Of a DNA stretch of 64,000 nucleotides, positions 13,901 through 26,037 are shown in pieces (the stretch's first letter is position 1; each line of letters starts with the position of its first letter). The stretch comes from Ceratodon purpureus (taxonomy: Eukaryota; Streptophyta; Bryopsida; Pseudoditrichales; Ditrichaceae). The notes under the pieces were generated by a model, which was given only the letters and a program-made list of their open reading frames with translations, was not told the origin of the DNA and made no database searches. The stretch spans positions 26,034,752 to 26,098,751 of the forward strand of contig CM026421.1 in the NCBI GenBank assembly GCA_014871385.1, in the 5' to 3' direction. The position numbers and the translations under genes are program-made.

Positions 13901-15027
13901 ATTCGAGAGCCGATCCGCTTACCATTAATCCTTCGAACCAACAGAGATTGGAGGTCATGTCGGAGGGAGCCATGCTCTGATCGTTTGCTAGCATCTACTG
14001 GATCGTCATGAAGGGCTGCAGTAGCTCCTTCTAGTGCAGTGGTGAGATCGCTTTCTTCTTGCTTGAAGCTACGAGCCTTGGTTTTGCAAAAGCTTTGGTA
14101 GAGCTGGATCACGGCCTTGAGCTTGGAGAAGAACGGCTTGTCCGGGCTTTGGCGATGCCAAAGGCGCTCAATAGCGGGCCTCGCTTCTTCAAGCCATGAT
14201 GTGTTCATTTTCCAACGGCTTTTCCTGACACTGTTTTGTTCGAGCTGGATACACAGCTCAACAGGGTAGTGATCGCTCCAAGCACTATTACCTCGGATCA
14301 GGTATGAGAGGATAGTGCAAGCGGGATCACCTGGGCCGCTCTGAAAGAGATAACAACGATCGAGTCGAGCCAAGAGGCGAGCCAGGAGGCGAGCGGTGTC
14401 ACCTCGGCAGTTGTCCCAGGAGAACTTCAGACTTGTTGGGGATCGGGGATTGTATGCAACGTGCAAGTGGCGCTTCAAGTTTTGAAAGAGAAGACGCTCA
14501 CCAGCTAGAACCAGACGGCCACAAGGATTGGTCTTGTCTTGACGGGCTTCCACCATGTTAAAATCGCCCGCCAAAATCCATCGGCACGTAGAGGGAAGTT
14601 CTGCAATTAGAAATTCCCAAAGGAGGCATCGATCGCTGGATTGATTGGGGGCATAAACGTTGGCCACCTCCACATCTCCACCTGGAAGTCCACGCAGGAT
14701 AATCCATTGAACCCTGTTACCCATAACAGAACCACACTGGACCACGAAGGAGGTGTAGCGAGGGTGCATCAGGATGGAAACGCCACCGCAGCCGGCTCCA
14801 TCATCATGGCTGGCATGATTATAACCTCGGCTGGCTTTCTGGGTCCACGCACCTGCTTGTGGCCAAAGCAATTTTCAAAGGGAGGCTGTAGCTTCCTTCC
14901 GAAGTTGGTGTTCCTGTAGCAGTAGAATGTCGAGGGCCGGCACTGCTCGAATGTAGTGTTGGAGCAGGGCAACGGAGGCTTTATCGTTCAAGCCCCGAAC
15001 GTTGAAGGAAAGCAGTTTTAACTGCAT
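11000..15027 (-). pseudogene. LINE ORF2: endonuclease plus reverse transcriptase, broken by stops
   Basis: The frame starts at ATG 15,027 with the endonuclease opening MQLKLLSFNVRGLNDKAS. It continues in one frame through TGA 14,877–14,875, TAG 13,635–13,633, TAG 12,423–12,421 and TAG 12,246–12,244 to a stop near 11,329. Endonuclease motifs are LLLQEHQL, LAGDFNMVEA and SDHYPVEL. Reverse transcriptase motifs are KSPGPDSIDVRFY, LLKLDFKKAYD, RGVRQGCPLAP and the catalytic FQYADDT (about 12,900–12,880). The zf-RVT-like end (KTRPHKEAAFVWSIYHCA, then LHRFFSYAVAQTVWHFAS) lies in other frames near 11,400–11,000, so a frameshift is also present. The enzyme would nick the target and reverse-transcribe the element RNA; here it cannot be made whole. 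Confidence 0.92.
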
Positions 15028-17186
15028 CTAGAAACATCTGGGGTCAAGGGTTTAAGAGCGTCCTCAGCGCTAGGGGTAGTGGGGAGGCGGCAAATGCCCC
15101 ACGGGTCGTAGCCAGGAGCGGCTGAGAGGGTAAGAGGGACCAAGAACAATTGGCTTTGATTGCGAGCCGAGGCCTTGGCGGCCCGTAAGGAGGAGCTGCT
15201 AGGGGAGGAGGTAGCGGGTGAGGGCGGGCTAGGGCGTTCGTTAGTGAGAGAGCGCAGGTGCCGGGCAGCACGCTCATTGTCGGCATCTTCAGAAGATTTG
15301 CGACGAGGAGGAGGGGTAGAATAATCAGGAGAGGTGGATGATGAAGCCTGAGCCGGAGGAGGGCCAGCGCTAAGGTCCAAGGTAGGCCCGGGTTTTAAAC
15401 GCGTGGGGGAAAATTGTGTGGCCTCTACATCTTGGAAAGTATCTTCGGCATCACCAGAATCTTCAATTTCATCGTCGGAGGCCGGATTGAAGAATATACG
15501 GCCCTGTACAGGTGATGGAAGTCCCAGCAATGCTATGGTCCGGCCAGCTGGTTCCAATGTAACTTGGGGCCGGCTCTGAGAGGGCAGCTCAGAGGGAGAG
15601 CTCTCGGGTTGGGGGCCGGAGGATCGTGTGCATGGCGGAGGGGCTGCATCAAGCCAAGGTTGGCCTTGCATAGCTGCACGAAGAGACGGCCAAAAAGGAC
15701 CAGAAGGCTATGGAACGGCAGTAGTAGCTTGAGCTCGGCCAGGGGGCGACTTGGGACTCTCCAAAGGGTGAGGGTCGAGGCTATCAGCTGGATGGGGGAG
15801 GTGAGGAGTTTTGGTCGATTCTAGATAGATGTCAAGATCCATATCAACCATGATCGCCAAAACTGCTTCATCCTCCGTGTCCAACTGAATAATTGGAGCG
15901 AGGTTGACCTGAATGGGTGGAGAAGGCTCTTCGGGAGGCCCTAGGAGTAGACTAGAGATGTATAGTGGGGTAAAGCCTGGGCGGCAGGTCGCAGGTGGCG
16001 GGGGCAGCTGCTCAGGGCTGGCCAGGGGAGGGGGCGGTGGCAGGGTAGGCCACTCTTCTTCAAGGAGAGGGGCCAAATTGCGGGGCCGAATAAATTGCCG
16101 TGGCAGCGCTACTTCCACATCCATGTCTTCATGTTCGGATGTGGATGCCCAGAGCAAGCGTCTTTCTCGATTCTTCAATCCTCCACGATGAGCACGCCGG
16201 CGAGGTGGTCGAGATGGCGTAGGTCGCGGTTTCTTGTGTTGGACGAGTGTGAAGCCGTCCAGGTCGGGATCCGAGTCAAGGGATGAGTTGCTCATAGGCA
16301 GTGAGAATTCGGGGGAAGGAGGAGGAGTTGGGAGGAGGCCTCGATCAGAGGGAGGCGGTTTCCAAACTTTCACTTGGCCACTGCGATGGGGCTGATGCTT
16401 CGGACAATCCTTCTCCAGGTGAGTGATGGCAAGGCTGAGTCCGCATCGGATCTCCTGGTCCTCATAAAGAACAAGCACCTCGACTGGGTGCCCTCATCCG
16501 CTAGGGAGGAGTAAGGTGGAGACCCAGCCTTTGGCTGGATCAATCGCCACGCAGAAGCGAGGGTCGTCGTTAGAACCGGTGCTGTAATCTGCCTCCCAAA
16601 TGGGACCAACATAGCTCACCATGTCCTTCGCCATATCTAGGTATTCGAGAGGGACTGACCCCAAGCGAATCCAAGTCGGAATCACAAGCCCAATGGGCCA
16701 ACGAGGGTTGAAGGCGGGGAGCCACTGTTGAAACAGAACAGTGCCGATGGAAAGTTTGCAGGTGGTCAGGTGCAGGACACGTGTCACTGCAGCGGAACGG
16801 AATTTAATATAATAGAAACTCTCACCAGCTGGACGGAAGAGCTCCACTGGCGCGCGAAGCTTAGTCTCCAGCTGAGGGATCCACTGTTGCTGCTCCAAGG
16901 CCGCGGCAGGTGGTGCCAGAAAGGTTATGATAACCACATGCTTCTTCAAGTATGCGACTTCTGTTTGCAGGGTTGCGCGGTTAAGCGCCGATTCGGGGAT
17001 GACTTGGGTCTCGCGAACGAGTAGGCCATTCGGGTTGCGAATGGGGGCCGACGCACCAGGCGGGGACACTTGAGGAGCCGGCTGGTGAGAAGGCTGGACC
17101 GAGGGCGAGGATGAAGAGTGAGGTGCCGGCGCTGCCTGAGCTGTGATGCGCGAAGAGGAACGGCCAAGCTCTCCATTGCGCACCAT
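15018..17186 (-). pseudogene. LINE ORF1 (DUF4283/zinc-knuckle, gag-like), two premature stops
   Basis: The reading frame runs from ATG 17,186 to TAA at 15,018 and is broken by TGA at 16,496–16,494 and TAG at 15,710–15,708. There is no frameshift: all three open segments share one frame. The first segment (about 230 residues) has the DUF4283-like pattern (VIPTWIRLGSVPLEYLD). Just after the first stop comes a knuckle-like stretch, EVLVLYEDQEIRCGLS, then HLEKDCPKH. The rest is Pro/Ser-rich low complexity, as usual in plant LINE ORF1. The stop overlaps the ORF2 start: ATGCAGTTAA contains the ORF2 ATG and the ORF1 TAA. ORF1 proteins bind the element RNA. Confidence 0.85.
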
Positions 17187-17220
17187 TGCCACAAAGAACT
17201 AATTTGTCACTAGGGTTAGG

Positions 17221-19282
17221 GTTTACGAAACTTGAGTCGACAGAGATCTAGAGTGGATAGTCCAATTTTGAAAATTTGACCATCAATCGCAAGCGAAAAG
17301 CCTGAACGCAACAGCTAACATAATCTGAACAAGTTTTGTAACGGGGAACAATGTATCATGAACAATGATAGCATCTCAGGTTGGGTCGCACGTAGCGCCG
17401 CTCAGCTCCGGCCGCCATCGTTCCCCGCCTATGTACGTATGTTTCAGAATATCATAAATTGATACTAATCCTCCAGCCGCATCGTATGTTATCATAAAAA
17501 ATGAATAAGTATGTGACCTTTTTATTTTATTCTCATGATAATATTTTTGTTGATATTAAATGAAGTTAGAAATATTATAAAAAAATTTTAAAAAATTGGC
17601 AATTAGTGCCAACCAATCACATAGTTGTTTGTGCTCTATTTTGGATAAAATGGTGAATAAATTCAAATATTGGTGGACAAACAACTAGATATCAAGCTCA
17701 CTGGACAAAGACTGGAACGCCTCGAGATTGAACACTGACTTGAAAAACACGAATTTTGAAGCTTTCAACGTTTCCTACAAGGCTAAGAAAGAGCAAAGAA
17801 TATCCGAGAGGGTCATACCCCTGGACAATGTTTACAGTTCACATTATTTTTTCATCATCCACAATCATTGTTGCACAATAATGTCCAGTACTAATGCTAG
17901 CTGGAGGCTCACTCAATACCTCAAGACTCAGTGATCTTCAAACTAGAGCTTCCTAGTCTTTGAAGGAAGGAACTTTAGCACACAGCTTAAGCTACTGCTC
18001 ATAGATTTGTACACAGTACTGCACCATGACTTGTCTTCACTGCGGATTGAGGTTGAGGCACACCTAAGTTGCAAACAGCACACTCACATCAGCTCTAGCT
18101 GGTGAGGTAGGAGCACCTAATTGTACACCTTACTGCAACAGTGGAGCTTCATTCATTTGGGTATGCATAGACTGATGCAATCAGGTACACTGTCACAGGA
18201 AGGTGCTCCTACCACAAACTATCCGGGATATGCATGATCAGAAGATCCGGATCTCTGAGGTGTGAGAATCCTGGTTCATGACACTGACGGTTGAAGCAGC
18301 CAAGCAGCTCTCACAAGGTGAAATCTGCCCAAGAGTGAGGGAGTACAACCGGCAAGGGGAGCCCATAAATGCAACTCTGGAGCAAATTAAACCTCCAGAT
18401 CCTTGATGAGTGCTGGAGGCTACTGTCTGACTAGAAATTCAGATGAAGATAGAATCATGCATATTCTTCTTTCAACAAATATTCAAGCGGTACTGTTACA
18501 TCTGAAAAGGCACTATATGCAAGGTCATGGGAAATGCACCCAAATATAAATGTACGACTATGACAAATGTTTGTAATTCCCGGAAGGGACTGCCCTCGAG
18601 TAGAAGGCAAATGTACGCTTTTAACACCTAGAAAACAAGAGAGCGACTCTATACAGAACTTAGCAGCCCGAGCGAAAATTGTACAGATCCCCAAAATGTA
18701 GTCTATGCATACCCAAATGAATGAAGCTCCACTGTCGCAGTAAGGGAACTTCCAATGACAAATGCTCAATCCAGGTGAGGTGCACTTGTGCAGCCCCATT
18801 TGATACTCCAACTGAGTCCCACTCACTTCTCAATGGAAGTGAAAAAAGCACGTCTGCTCTCAGAGTGCAGTGCCTGTACCGCTTTGGACTCGACCCCAAT
18901 GGCATTGTGCATTGACTGTCAAGGAGTGCTCCCGATTATTACATTTGCACAGGCAAAACTTATGACAGGTTGATGATTTCCCCAGCCTTGCATGACGTCT
19001 GTTTGCATCAGCCCAAGTATGTTAATCTGGTGTCAACAATCTCAGGTTCTTTTGCCAGATTGGCATGAGTCCCTGGGGCGTGTTGATTTCTGTTGAGCCA
19101 AATGCTCGAGCAGCCAAAAATTCCTTCAGTCAGGCCTGTTCTCTCCAAAACGTTGGTGCCCTTAACCAACAGACCAGTCCCCTCTGACTAATCAGCTGGC
19201 TCCATGGCAACACACCCGCCTTCTAGATTGCGTTATCATCAGAATGAGCAGAAACATTGAACAAAGATTGCAGATTGTTTTT
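17221..19282. other. Intergenic DNA between LINE and DHHC gene; inverted repeat inside
   Basis: No gene is recognised here. The stretch 17,440–17,650 is AT-rich. An inverted repeat pair of about 44 bp lies at 18,131–18,174 and 18,702–18,746 and is listed separately. The part next to 19,283 should include the 3' untranslated region of the DHHC gene. Confidence 0.4.
18131..18746. repeat. Inverted repeat pair, arms about 44 bp
   Basis: The left arm (18,131–18,174) contains GTGGAGCTTCATTCATTTGG and GTATGCATAGACT. The right arm (18,702–18,746) holds their reverse complements, AGTCTATGCATAC and CCAAATGAATGAAGCTCCAC. The two arms differ at only one or two positions and are separated by about 530 bp. 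It could be the remains of a small inverted-repeat transposon or a rearranged duplication. No target duplication was identified. Confidence 0.7.
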
Positions 19283-22200
19283 TCAGTGCTTACTTCGTGG
19301 AACAAAAGTTGGCGACTTTGATCTAGGAGGGACCTGGGACCGAGGAGTGAGGACCGGGGGAGAGACAGTGAGCCTACTCTCCCCGGGGATCTGAATTTGC
19401 ACTCCTTCGTCTCTTGGTTCAGCAACAGGCTTAGGAGGTGCAGGCTGAGAGGAGGACGCTTCTCGTCTGTACCCCTTCATCCCATCTCCAACTGGAACGA
19501 TGGGAGGGCCAAAGAAAATGGAAAAGCTTTCTGGAGGGGTTGCCTGGCTTGGTAGAACGGGAGATGGGTTCAGGGGTGGAGGGGTAGGGCTCCTGGATGC
19601 AGAGACACCTGAGGTACCTGTCGCAACTTCCAACTCAGACTCTGAAGCATCAACAGCAAGAGGATTCTTCGGCCAAGTTCGCACCACTTGTGACGGATAT
19701 GTGGAAGTGCTGATGCCGCTGCCCCCAAACAAAATTCTGCTCTGTGGCCTGACGACACTGGGGTCACCTCCATACTTTCCCAGACCAGGTCGGCTCCAGA
19801 ACACTGCACCTCGTCTGTTGTCCCTCAAAAATATATTCCTCTCCCTTGATGGCCGAACTGATGGATCTTCACTCGCATTACTATTTGATGCATCAAAGTC
19901 TTGCCCACTGGGCACGCCTACACGATCCCAAGGTGGCACCACATGGGTTCTCCCTGTTGGTGCATTTCCTTGAAACGATGGCCAACTCAACCTCCCTCCA
20001 GGAGACGGAAAATCAATAGCAGGAGAGGCAGAAGAGGCAGAAGGCATTGACTCCCCTGTTGTGGCACTCCCATGGAGTTGGCCAACTGCTGCTAATCTGG
20101 AGAATTGCTGCTCTGTAAGACCGTATTTGATTTCTGCTGGAAGAGGGCTAAGAGACTCCGGTATGGTGGAAGTGATGCTGTGGCTGCTGATGCTGCTTCG
20201 GATATCTGAATCAGCGTAACCTGGCTCAGAGGAGTGGCCCACTAGAATAGGCACTCTTGAAGCGTGGGTGCGAGATAGATCAGGGTTGAGAGAAGGGACA
20301 CCACGGGGAGTGAGGACTTTCGTCGGAGGAGCTCTTTGTAATGATCTCTGCAATGCTGGATAGTCCATACTGACGGCACTCCGGGTGCTCATGTTGCTGC
20401 TTGAACTGTAATCTGTCTCGGGAATATTGGCTGCCATCTCACGAGTAGTACCCAGCTTCTGGAGGACAGAGGATTTGTCCCGGGCTTTTGCTGCTGCTCG
20501 AGAAGCTTCTTGTGCATTTAGCTTTGCGAGCCTCCATGCACTTATTCTCACGTTCCCTGGAGCTTTCTTTTTGGGTCGCCCAGCAGCGTCTGGATCCACG
20601 GTAGAAGAGACTCTCCCTGGTGCCATGTCAAGATCCTCGTCCTGCGAAGTACCAATCCCAGGAATGGCCATACATCAGCAAAGGCAAATGGAAAGTGCGA
20701 GTGCAAATGGAAGGAATCATGTTTTATTTCATAATCATGTGAGATTAATGAAAAATAAAACAAATTATATTCTTTTAACACGAACTTTAAGTAGAGCCAT
20801 TGCGAACATCTGTACCATTGAATTTGAAGGATCATTCTCTGATTCATTATTCGGTTCATCATCAACCTTTTCCTCTTCAACATTATCTGTCTCGGTATTT
20901 TTCTTTTCAGGAATTATCTCCGTAGTAGTTGTTTCCTCAACAATGGTACTCATCTTACGTTTCCTTCCAGAAGTTTTACAAGGACTCAAATCACGAAGCT
21001 CCTGATGAACATGATTACGTAGTGAAGCTCTTATAAACGAAGAGTGTTGTGTGCCCATAAAAAAGGCTAGAGTCATAGTAGTGTAACTTGATTGATATTT
21101 AAGCTGAAGCGGGTGAACTTTGACGTTATCGGCTTGAACCAAACGCAAGCCAGCCCCATTCCTAAAACAACAACGCATCCATAAAACAGTATCTGCACTG
21201 TGAATTATCTGATGTTTAATGACCCGTACCTGGTGCTCAATGAATATTCGAGGTGGTGTACACCAGCTACCACCGCCGCGCATCTGAAGGCCAAATGAAC
21301 TACCTCCACTCACACCAGTTGTTGTCGAAGCACCGGGTGATGACATTTCACTCTCCTCTTCAGCAACGACAGGTTCAGCCTGGGCCTCTGCCTGGGCTCG
21401 CATAGCCACTACATACTCGTATGTAGAAATCCCCTGCAAGCATTGAAACGGTTATAAGCTCTTGGTGTGGGCGTCATGAACGAACTGGAATTCATCACAG
21501 CGGCAAGTTCTTGAAGACGATACAAAAAGAGTTGAACGAACCTTTCTCATCAGTATAAGGTGGAAAAAAAATAATTCTCCCAAAGGAACAGAGGCCAGGA
21601 AAGCAACCAGTGTGCACACCAGCTGCAAAAGCAACCAAACCTCTGTTAGAAGAGAGAGTGTGATACATATGTCTCTAGATTCATTCACGTTCAGACATTT
21701 TCAGACTCGAAGCATCATTCAAAACGAAACCATCCCATTCAAAATGCAGGAATTAATCCATTACCACTATACATGCAAAAGGAAACATGGAGAATCCATT
21801 TCCAAGCTTGCTGTAGATCTGGTCCAGAGTTCCTCTCCTGTCAACAAAACATCGTATGAAAACAGCCGCTCCTATCCCCCACTCCAATACAAGCTGCATA
21901 GTCAACACGGTAGATTAGTCCCGGCATTGCTACTCTTCATAAGTTAGACGTCATCTTGATCGAACATGAATCATTACATCACCAGCAACACTGCACAATT
22001 TCGTGCTTGAAATCTAATAGCTAGATGCTCCACCGCCCATACTTTTTTCTTTCCAAGAATCAATTACTTTACCTCGAACCTTTCATTTCTAGACTTCCTT
22101 CTATGTTTGACAAAAAGGTGAAGGAGAATCAACTTACCAATAGAAGACTTGTAGCCATCAAGGCAATAAAGGTTGAATAGTTCTTCCTTCCTACACAGTT

Positions 22201-23487
22201 GTTCAGCCACTGCCAAAGACGATACGCCCAGGACAGAACCAAGTTAGAATATAGATAACCCCAGCTGCAAATACACAGCCTAACGTAATCCGTCAGGAAA
22301 AACATTCAGACCACAAACCGAGGGCTAAGAGTTGAACAAAACTTTTATAAGTGATTTGAAAGATGTCCGGAAGAACGAGGGAAGAGTGGTGCATGTGGTA
22401 CCCGACAGTGGTGATCAAAGCCATCAACACATTTGTCACAGCTCCTGCAGTGCTTGCTGTACTTGCGAACCTACCATTAAAGAACAAACTTCAGAGAATT
22501 ACTGTAAATGCTTAGTTCATTAACACAAATTACAAAACCAACAAACAGAACAATTCCCTCACTTCAATGCACCGTTCGCAACTTAAGAAGTCGATTAACG
22601 ACATTGCTGATCAAATACCTCAGCATTGCAGAGTGTGCAGAAAAGGATGTCTTCCTCAGGAACTGGGTGCTCGTATTTAGCCTCGTTATAACAGAAGTCA
22701 TCTTGAACCAGCCAACCACAGGACAGCATACAAAGTCCCGTGAAGGAACATAAACCAGGTGTCTTGCCCCAACCCACTCGAACCTGCTCGGCATGCGAGG
22801 ATTTTCTGTCGTACTCTCCATCAGACTGCAAGGCAGAGAGAACACTCGACGTGCCTGGAGTCACGTCCCCCGATATCTGTGAGAAGGAGCTATTCTCATC
22901 GTGCTTGGATAAGGGCTGATTCTTCAAAACTCCAGGGTCTGCCGGATTGATCGCCGAACAGCGCATGTAGAGCAGCAATACCGTAATGAACTGCAAGTGC
23001 AAAATCAAGGAAACATCAGAATCAAATATATGTGCTAGCTCAGCAATGCTTGGCAAGTTCATGACACACTAAATGGTTTCCAACTGACTCAGACTTGCAA
23101 ACCGAATTTAATAAGTGGAGGATAAGCGACTTACCAAGGGGGAATAAAGTGCAAAGGCTGCGGATTCCAATCCGCCGATCCATAAGAAGGGGGCCAAGAA
23201 AACATAGAAGGCGGTTGCCAGCAAGAAGTAGACTGTGATCGCCACCACCTAATTTGATCAACACAATACATCGCACATTGTTAGCAGATGCTGGGGCCAT
23301 AGAACACGAGTACAACCAACAAGTAGCATTCATCAACAAACGTTGTTCATTCTCGACCCTGCTGTAGGTCTCAGAAAAAAGAGCTGTTTCTTCGTGGCCA
23401 AATAAGGATCCAGTGGTGCAGTGTGTTGAAGAAACTTCTGACCTGGAACGTGTGCGCTGGAAGCTGCCAGCCATGACGACGCACCAT
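19283..23487 (-). CDS. DHHC-type protein S-acyltransferase (palmitoyltransferase), 9 exons, 814 aa
   Basis: Exons: 23,487–23,443, 23,248–23,135, 22,990–22,619, 22,470–22,402, 22,209–22,138, 21,893–21,765, 21,622–21,542, 21,433–21,230 and 20,641–19,283. All are GT–AG, phase 0, 2445 nt. The enzyme attaches fatty acyl groups to cysteines of membrane-associated proteins. The N-terminus [15 protein letters not shown] is typical of plant members. Transmembrane segments lie near residues 16–38, 48–64, 212–238 and 268–293. The cysteine-rich domain spans the exon 3/4/5 borders: [16 protein letters not shown], then DHHC at 196–199 (catalytic Cys199) and NNCVG. The motif STYEY after the last membrane segment stands where the family has TTxE. 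A long Ser/Pro-rich cytosolic tail (453 codons, one exon) follows. No break is seen. The 588-bp intron before the last exon is unusual (see findings). Confidence 0.95.
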
Positions 23488-24979
23488 TAGTACCCGGCCG
23501 CATGCAGTATGCTCGAGAAAGTAGCGAAGAAGCCTGCATAACTAGGACGACGAACTCAATCGTCTTCTCTCCTCTCCACTCAATTGCACCCCACAACTTC
23601 CTCCTTTAAATGTGTCAAAGTTGATCATCGTCAGATAACCCTATTCCCCTCGTTCTGTTTCTTCGCCGCATTCTTCTCCTCATTCCCATCATTGTCTGTG
23701 CCACACGATACCCTTCGAGAAATATGGAGAAATTATCGTGTCTCTCTCAACACCTTGTCTCAACTCATGATGAATCAGTGCATTGCACAGATCTCCAGAG
23801 ACCAGTGTTGTAATCAAAACGGCAGAGCGGGGAAGATAAGTAGATCGCAGTAAGCAAGTCTTGTAGCACTGAGATATAGGGATGATGACGCCGACAGGCT
23901 GACAATCATTTGGGAGGGGCCGGAACGAAGTCCAAGTACAAAATGATTGATTCAACTACACAGGCTAGCGACTAAACGAGAAGGACAAAGGGAAAGAGTC
24001 TCTCAAATCCCAAAACTGTGCACCACTTCCCACGGAGTAAAGAGCATTCGCAATGCAGCAGTACACCTCAATCCACATTGCGCAGACAAGCTTGGCAGGA
24101 ATTCAATGGGATATTCACGAGAGACTCACTCACAGTGGCGCCATATCCCAAGACCACCAGCAGGTCAGCGTCGAACGTCACCAGACACGCGTCATAGCAG
24201 ACTCTACAGTAACGGCATCACTCTCGAGGACACACATCGGAACCAAAGTGCTATCCAATGCAAAGGGGGACAAACTCTAGGGCATATACACCGAGTCACA
24301 CAACGAAAATCCACCAAAGCCAAAACTCAACAACTCAAACAAAATCCCCGGGAGAGACTCACAATCTCAGCATTGGGTCACATTGCCCACTCTAACCAAC
24401 CCGATCCCACGAATGCAAACACCATTCCTCTCGGATCCAACAACAACACCACACGACAACCCCCGCCCAGCTCACAGAAAAAACCGACAAACTGCCGCCA
24501 CAATTACGACCAATTTCAAACAAAAAACCAAACGAACGAACCGAGACTGCAGTCCAGTCCGGAGATGAATCACAGCGAAGGGCGGCTGCGAAGGGAGAAC
24601 GGCGAACGAACGAGCACTCACTCATGCCCTACCAACACATGACTGCACGAATAAATGAGTATCTCATCGGCCCAACTGACACCTGACACCATGTACCGAT
24701 GAGTGTTCAATTCCGAAATCACTCCCTCCGCCGAAAAACGAGACAGCCCAGGTGTGCAGAACCGCGGATCCTGCAATAATGGCAATGTGGGGTCACCCGA
24801 GCAGCCCCCGCTCCAGGGCCCGGTGGTTGGCGCTGCAATGAACGCAACGAACGCGGATGCTCAGGCCCAGCCGTGATCGCTCCCAAGCAACCTCCACTGC
24901 CTCCCTCTCTCTACGGTACACATTACCAAACTCTCATCTTGGAAAGTACACTTCGTCTAACAATGTTGTAATCACTTGG

Positions 24980-25040
<61 letters not shown>

Positions 25041-26034
25041 TCTCACTCTCTGAAGCTCTTCACTTTCTCTCTGAGATGGCTGTCTGCGGAGGGAGTTGTT
25101 GCGGCGTTGCACGCAGCGCTCCGAGCCCAATGGGCAAGGACAGCCTGCAACGACTCACAGACCCAAGTTCCCGGAAGTGACCAAAATTGACCAGAAAAGG
25201 CTGGAAAAGTTGCAGTTTTGGGGAGAATGTTGGTTGGAATTCGGTGGCATTGGGGAATGGAATCGGGGATTGCTGCAGCCTGCGATGATCAGTTGGATCA
25301 CTCAGTGATGGATTGATGGAATGATGGATCATTGCTATATCTCCTGCTCTTCCTCCTCCCTGTCTCTGTCTCTGCCTCTCTCTCTCTCTCTTTCTCGGTT
25401 TCCGCGTCGCTTCCCACATTTGCTGCCTTCCAAGTTCCTTGCTTCCATTGTGCCACATCATTCTCCGATTCCATGAATTAGCTGATGATCTGAGATTACT
25501 GTGCTATACTCAGTACTGTATGTGTATAGTGATCGATGTGTAGAGTGTACACATACGCCGCTCTCTGCACAAGAGGAGAAGTGCAGCCTCAGAGGAGGAG
25601 TGTACTTGCATTGGGGGTCACTGTACTGTACTATAAATACCACACACTCATGTGATGAATGGGGTGAAGTTCCGGTGCTCATGAATGCCTTCAACTTACA
25701 CTCGCTCAGTCGTGGCGTACTTGAGGTGACGTGAGGTGGATCCCCCACTGCTTGCTGGATGTAACTTAACTTGGCACTGTCTCAGTGTTGCTTTTTCTTG
25801 GAAGTTTGGATGGAAGTGTGCATTTCCACCGGTTTAAAATTGGGCGAAAGCGGCAATAGTCTTTGCTCATTTTGAACTCTAATTTTGTACCTTCTATCCA
25901 CCTTTCTTGGAGCTCTCTTTTTATTAGATTACAAGTCAAGTTACTTTTTATCTATGAATAAAGTAACTTATTCTTTGAGCCCTAAACTTCTTCTTTAAGG
26001 TCATGTGATTGTTTCTGGAGCACCTTTGAGTAGG
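23488..26034. promoter_or_regulatory. 5' flank of the DHHC gene, with long CT microsatellite
   Basis: The upstream region of the minus-strand DHHC gene. It holds a nearly pure (CT)n run at about 24,979–25,036 (roughly 28 units) and a second CT-rich run near 25,362–25,395. On the plus strand a TATA-like CTATAAATA at about 25,631 could drive a rightward transcript, but no gene follows before the CACTA element at 26,038. A 231-codon plus-strand open frame at 23,947–24,642 looks compositional, not coding. Confidence 0.4.
24979..25036. repeat. (CT)n dinucleotide microsatellite
   Basis: About 28 CT units in a row, interrupted only near the end by CCC and CAC. It lies about 1.5 kb upstream of the DHHC gene start and reads as GA on that gene's strand. 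Confidence 0.95.
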
Positions 26035-26037
26035 AAC

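Larger units (their letters stand above)
10606..17200 (-). mobile_element. L1-type LINE retrotransposon, near full length, inactivated
   Basis: A minus-strand element with the standard plant LINE order: ORF1 (17,186–15,018), then ORF2 (15,027 to about 11,000) with AP-endonuclease, reverse transcriptase and a degraded zf-RVT-like tail. A poly(A) tail appears as the poly(T) at 10,606–10,622 on the plus strand. The element is much more GC-rich than its flanks. The 5' end is uncertain and is put just upstream of the ORF1 start. I could not find matching target-site duplications. Six premature in-frame stops and at least one frameshift near the 3' end make it non-autonomous. Confidence 0.93.

Noticed and set aside
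20427..21005. 192-codon plus-strand open frame
   Set aside because: It is antisense to the last exon and intron of the DHHC gene and has no recognisable content of its own.
23947..24642. 231-codon plus-strand open frame
   Set aside because: Composition is dominated by Thr, Asn, Gln and His from AC-rich DNA. There is no domain, and it lies in the 5' flank of the DHHC gene on the other strand.
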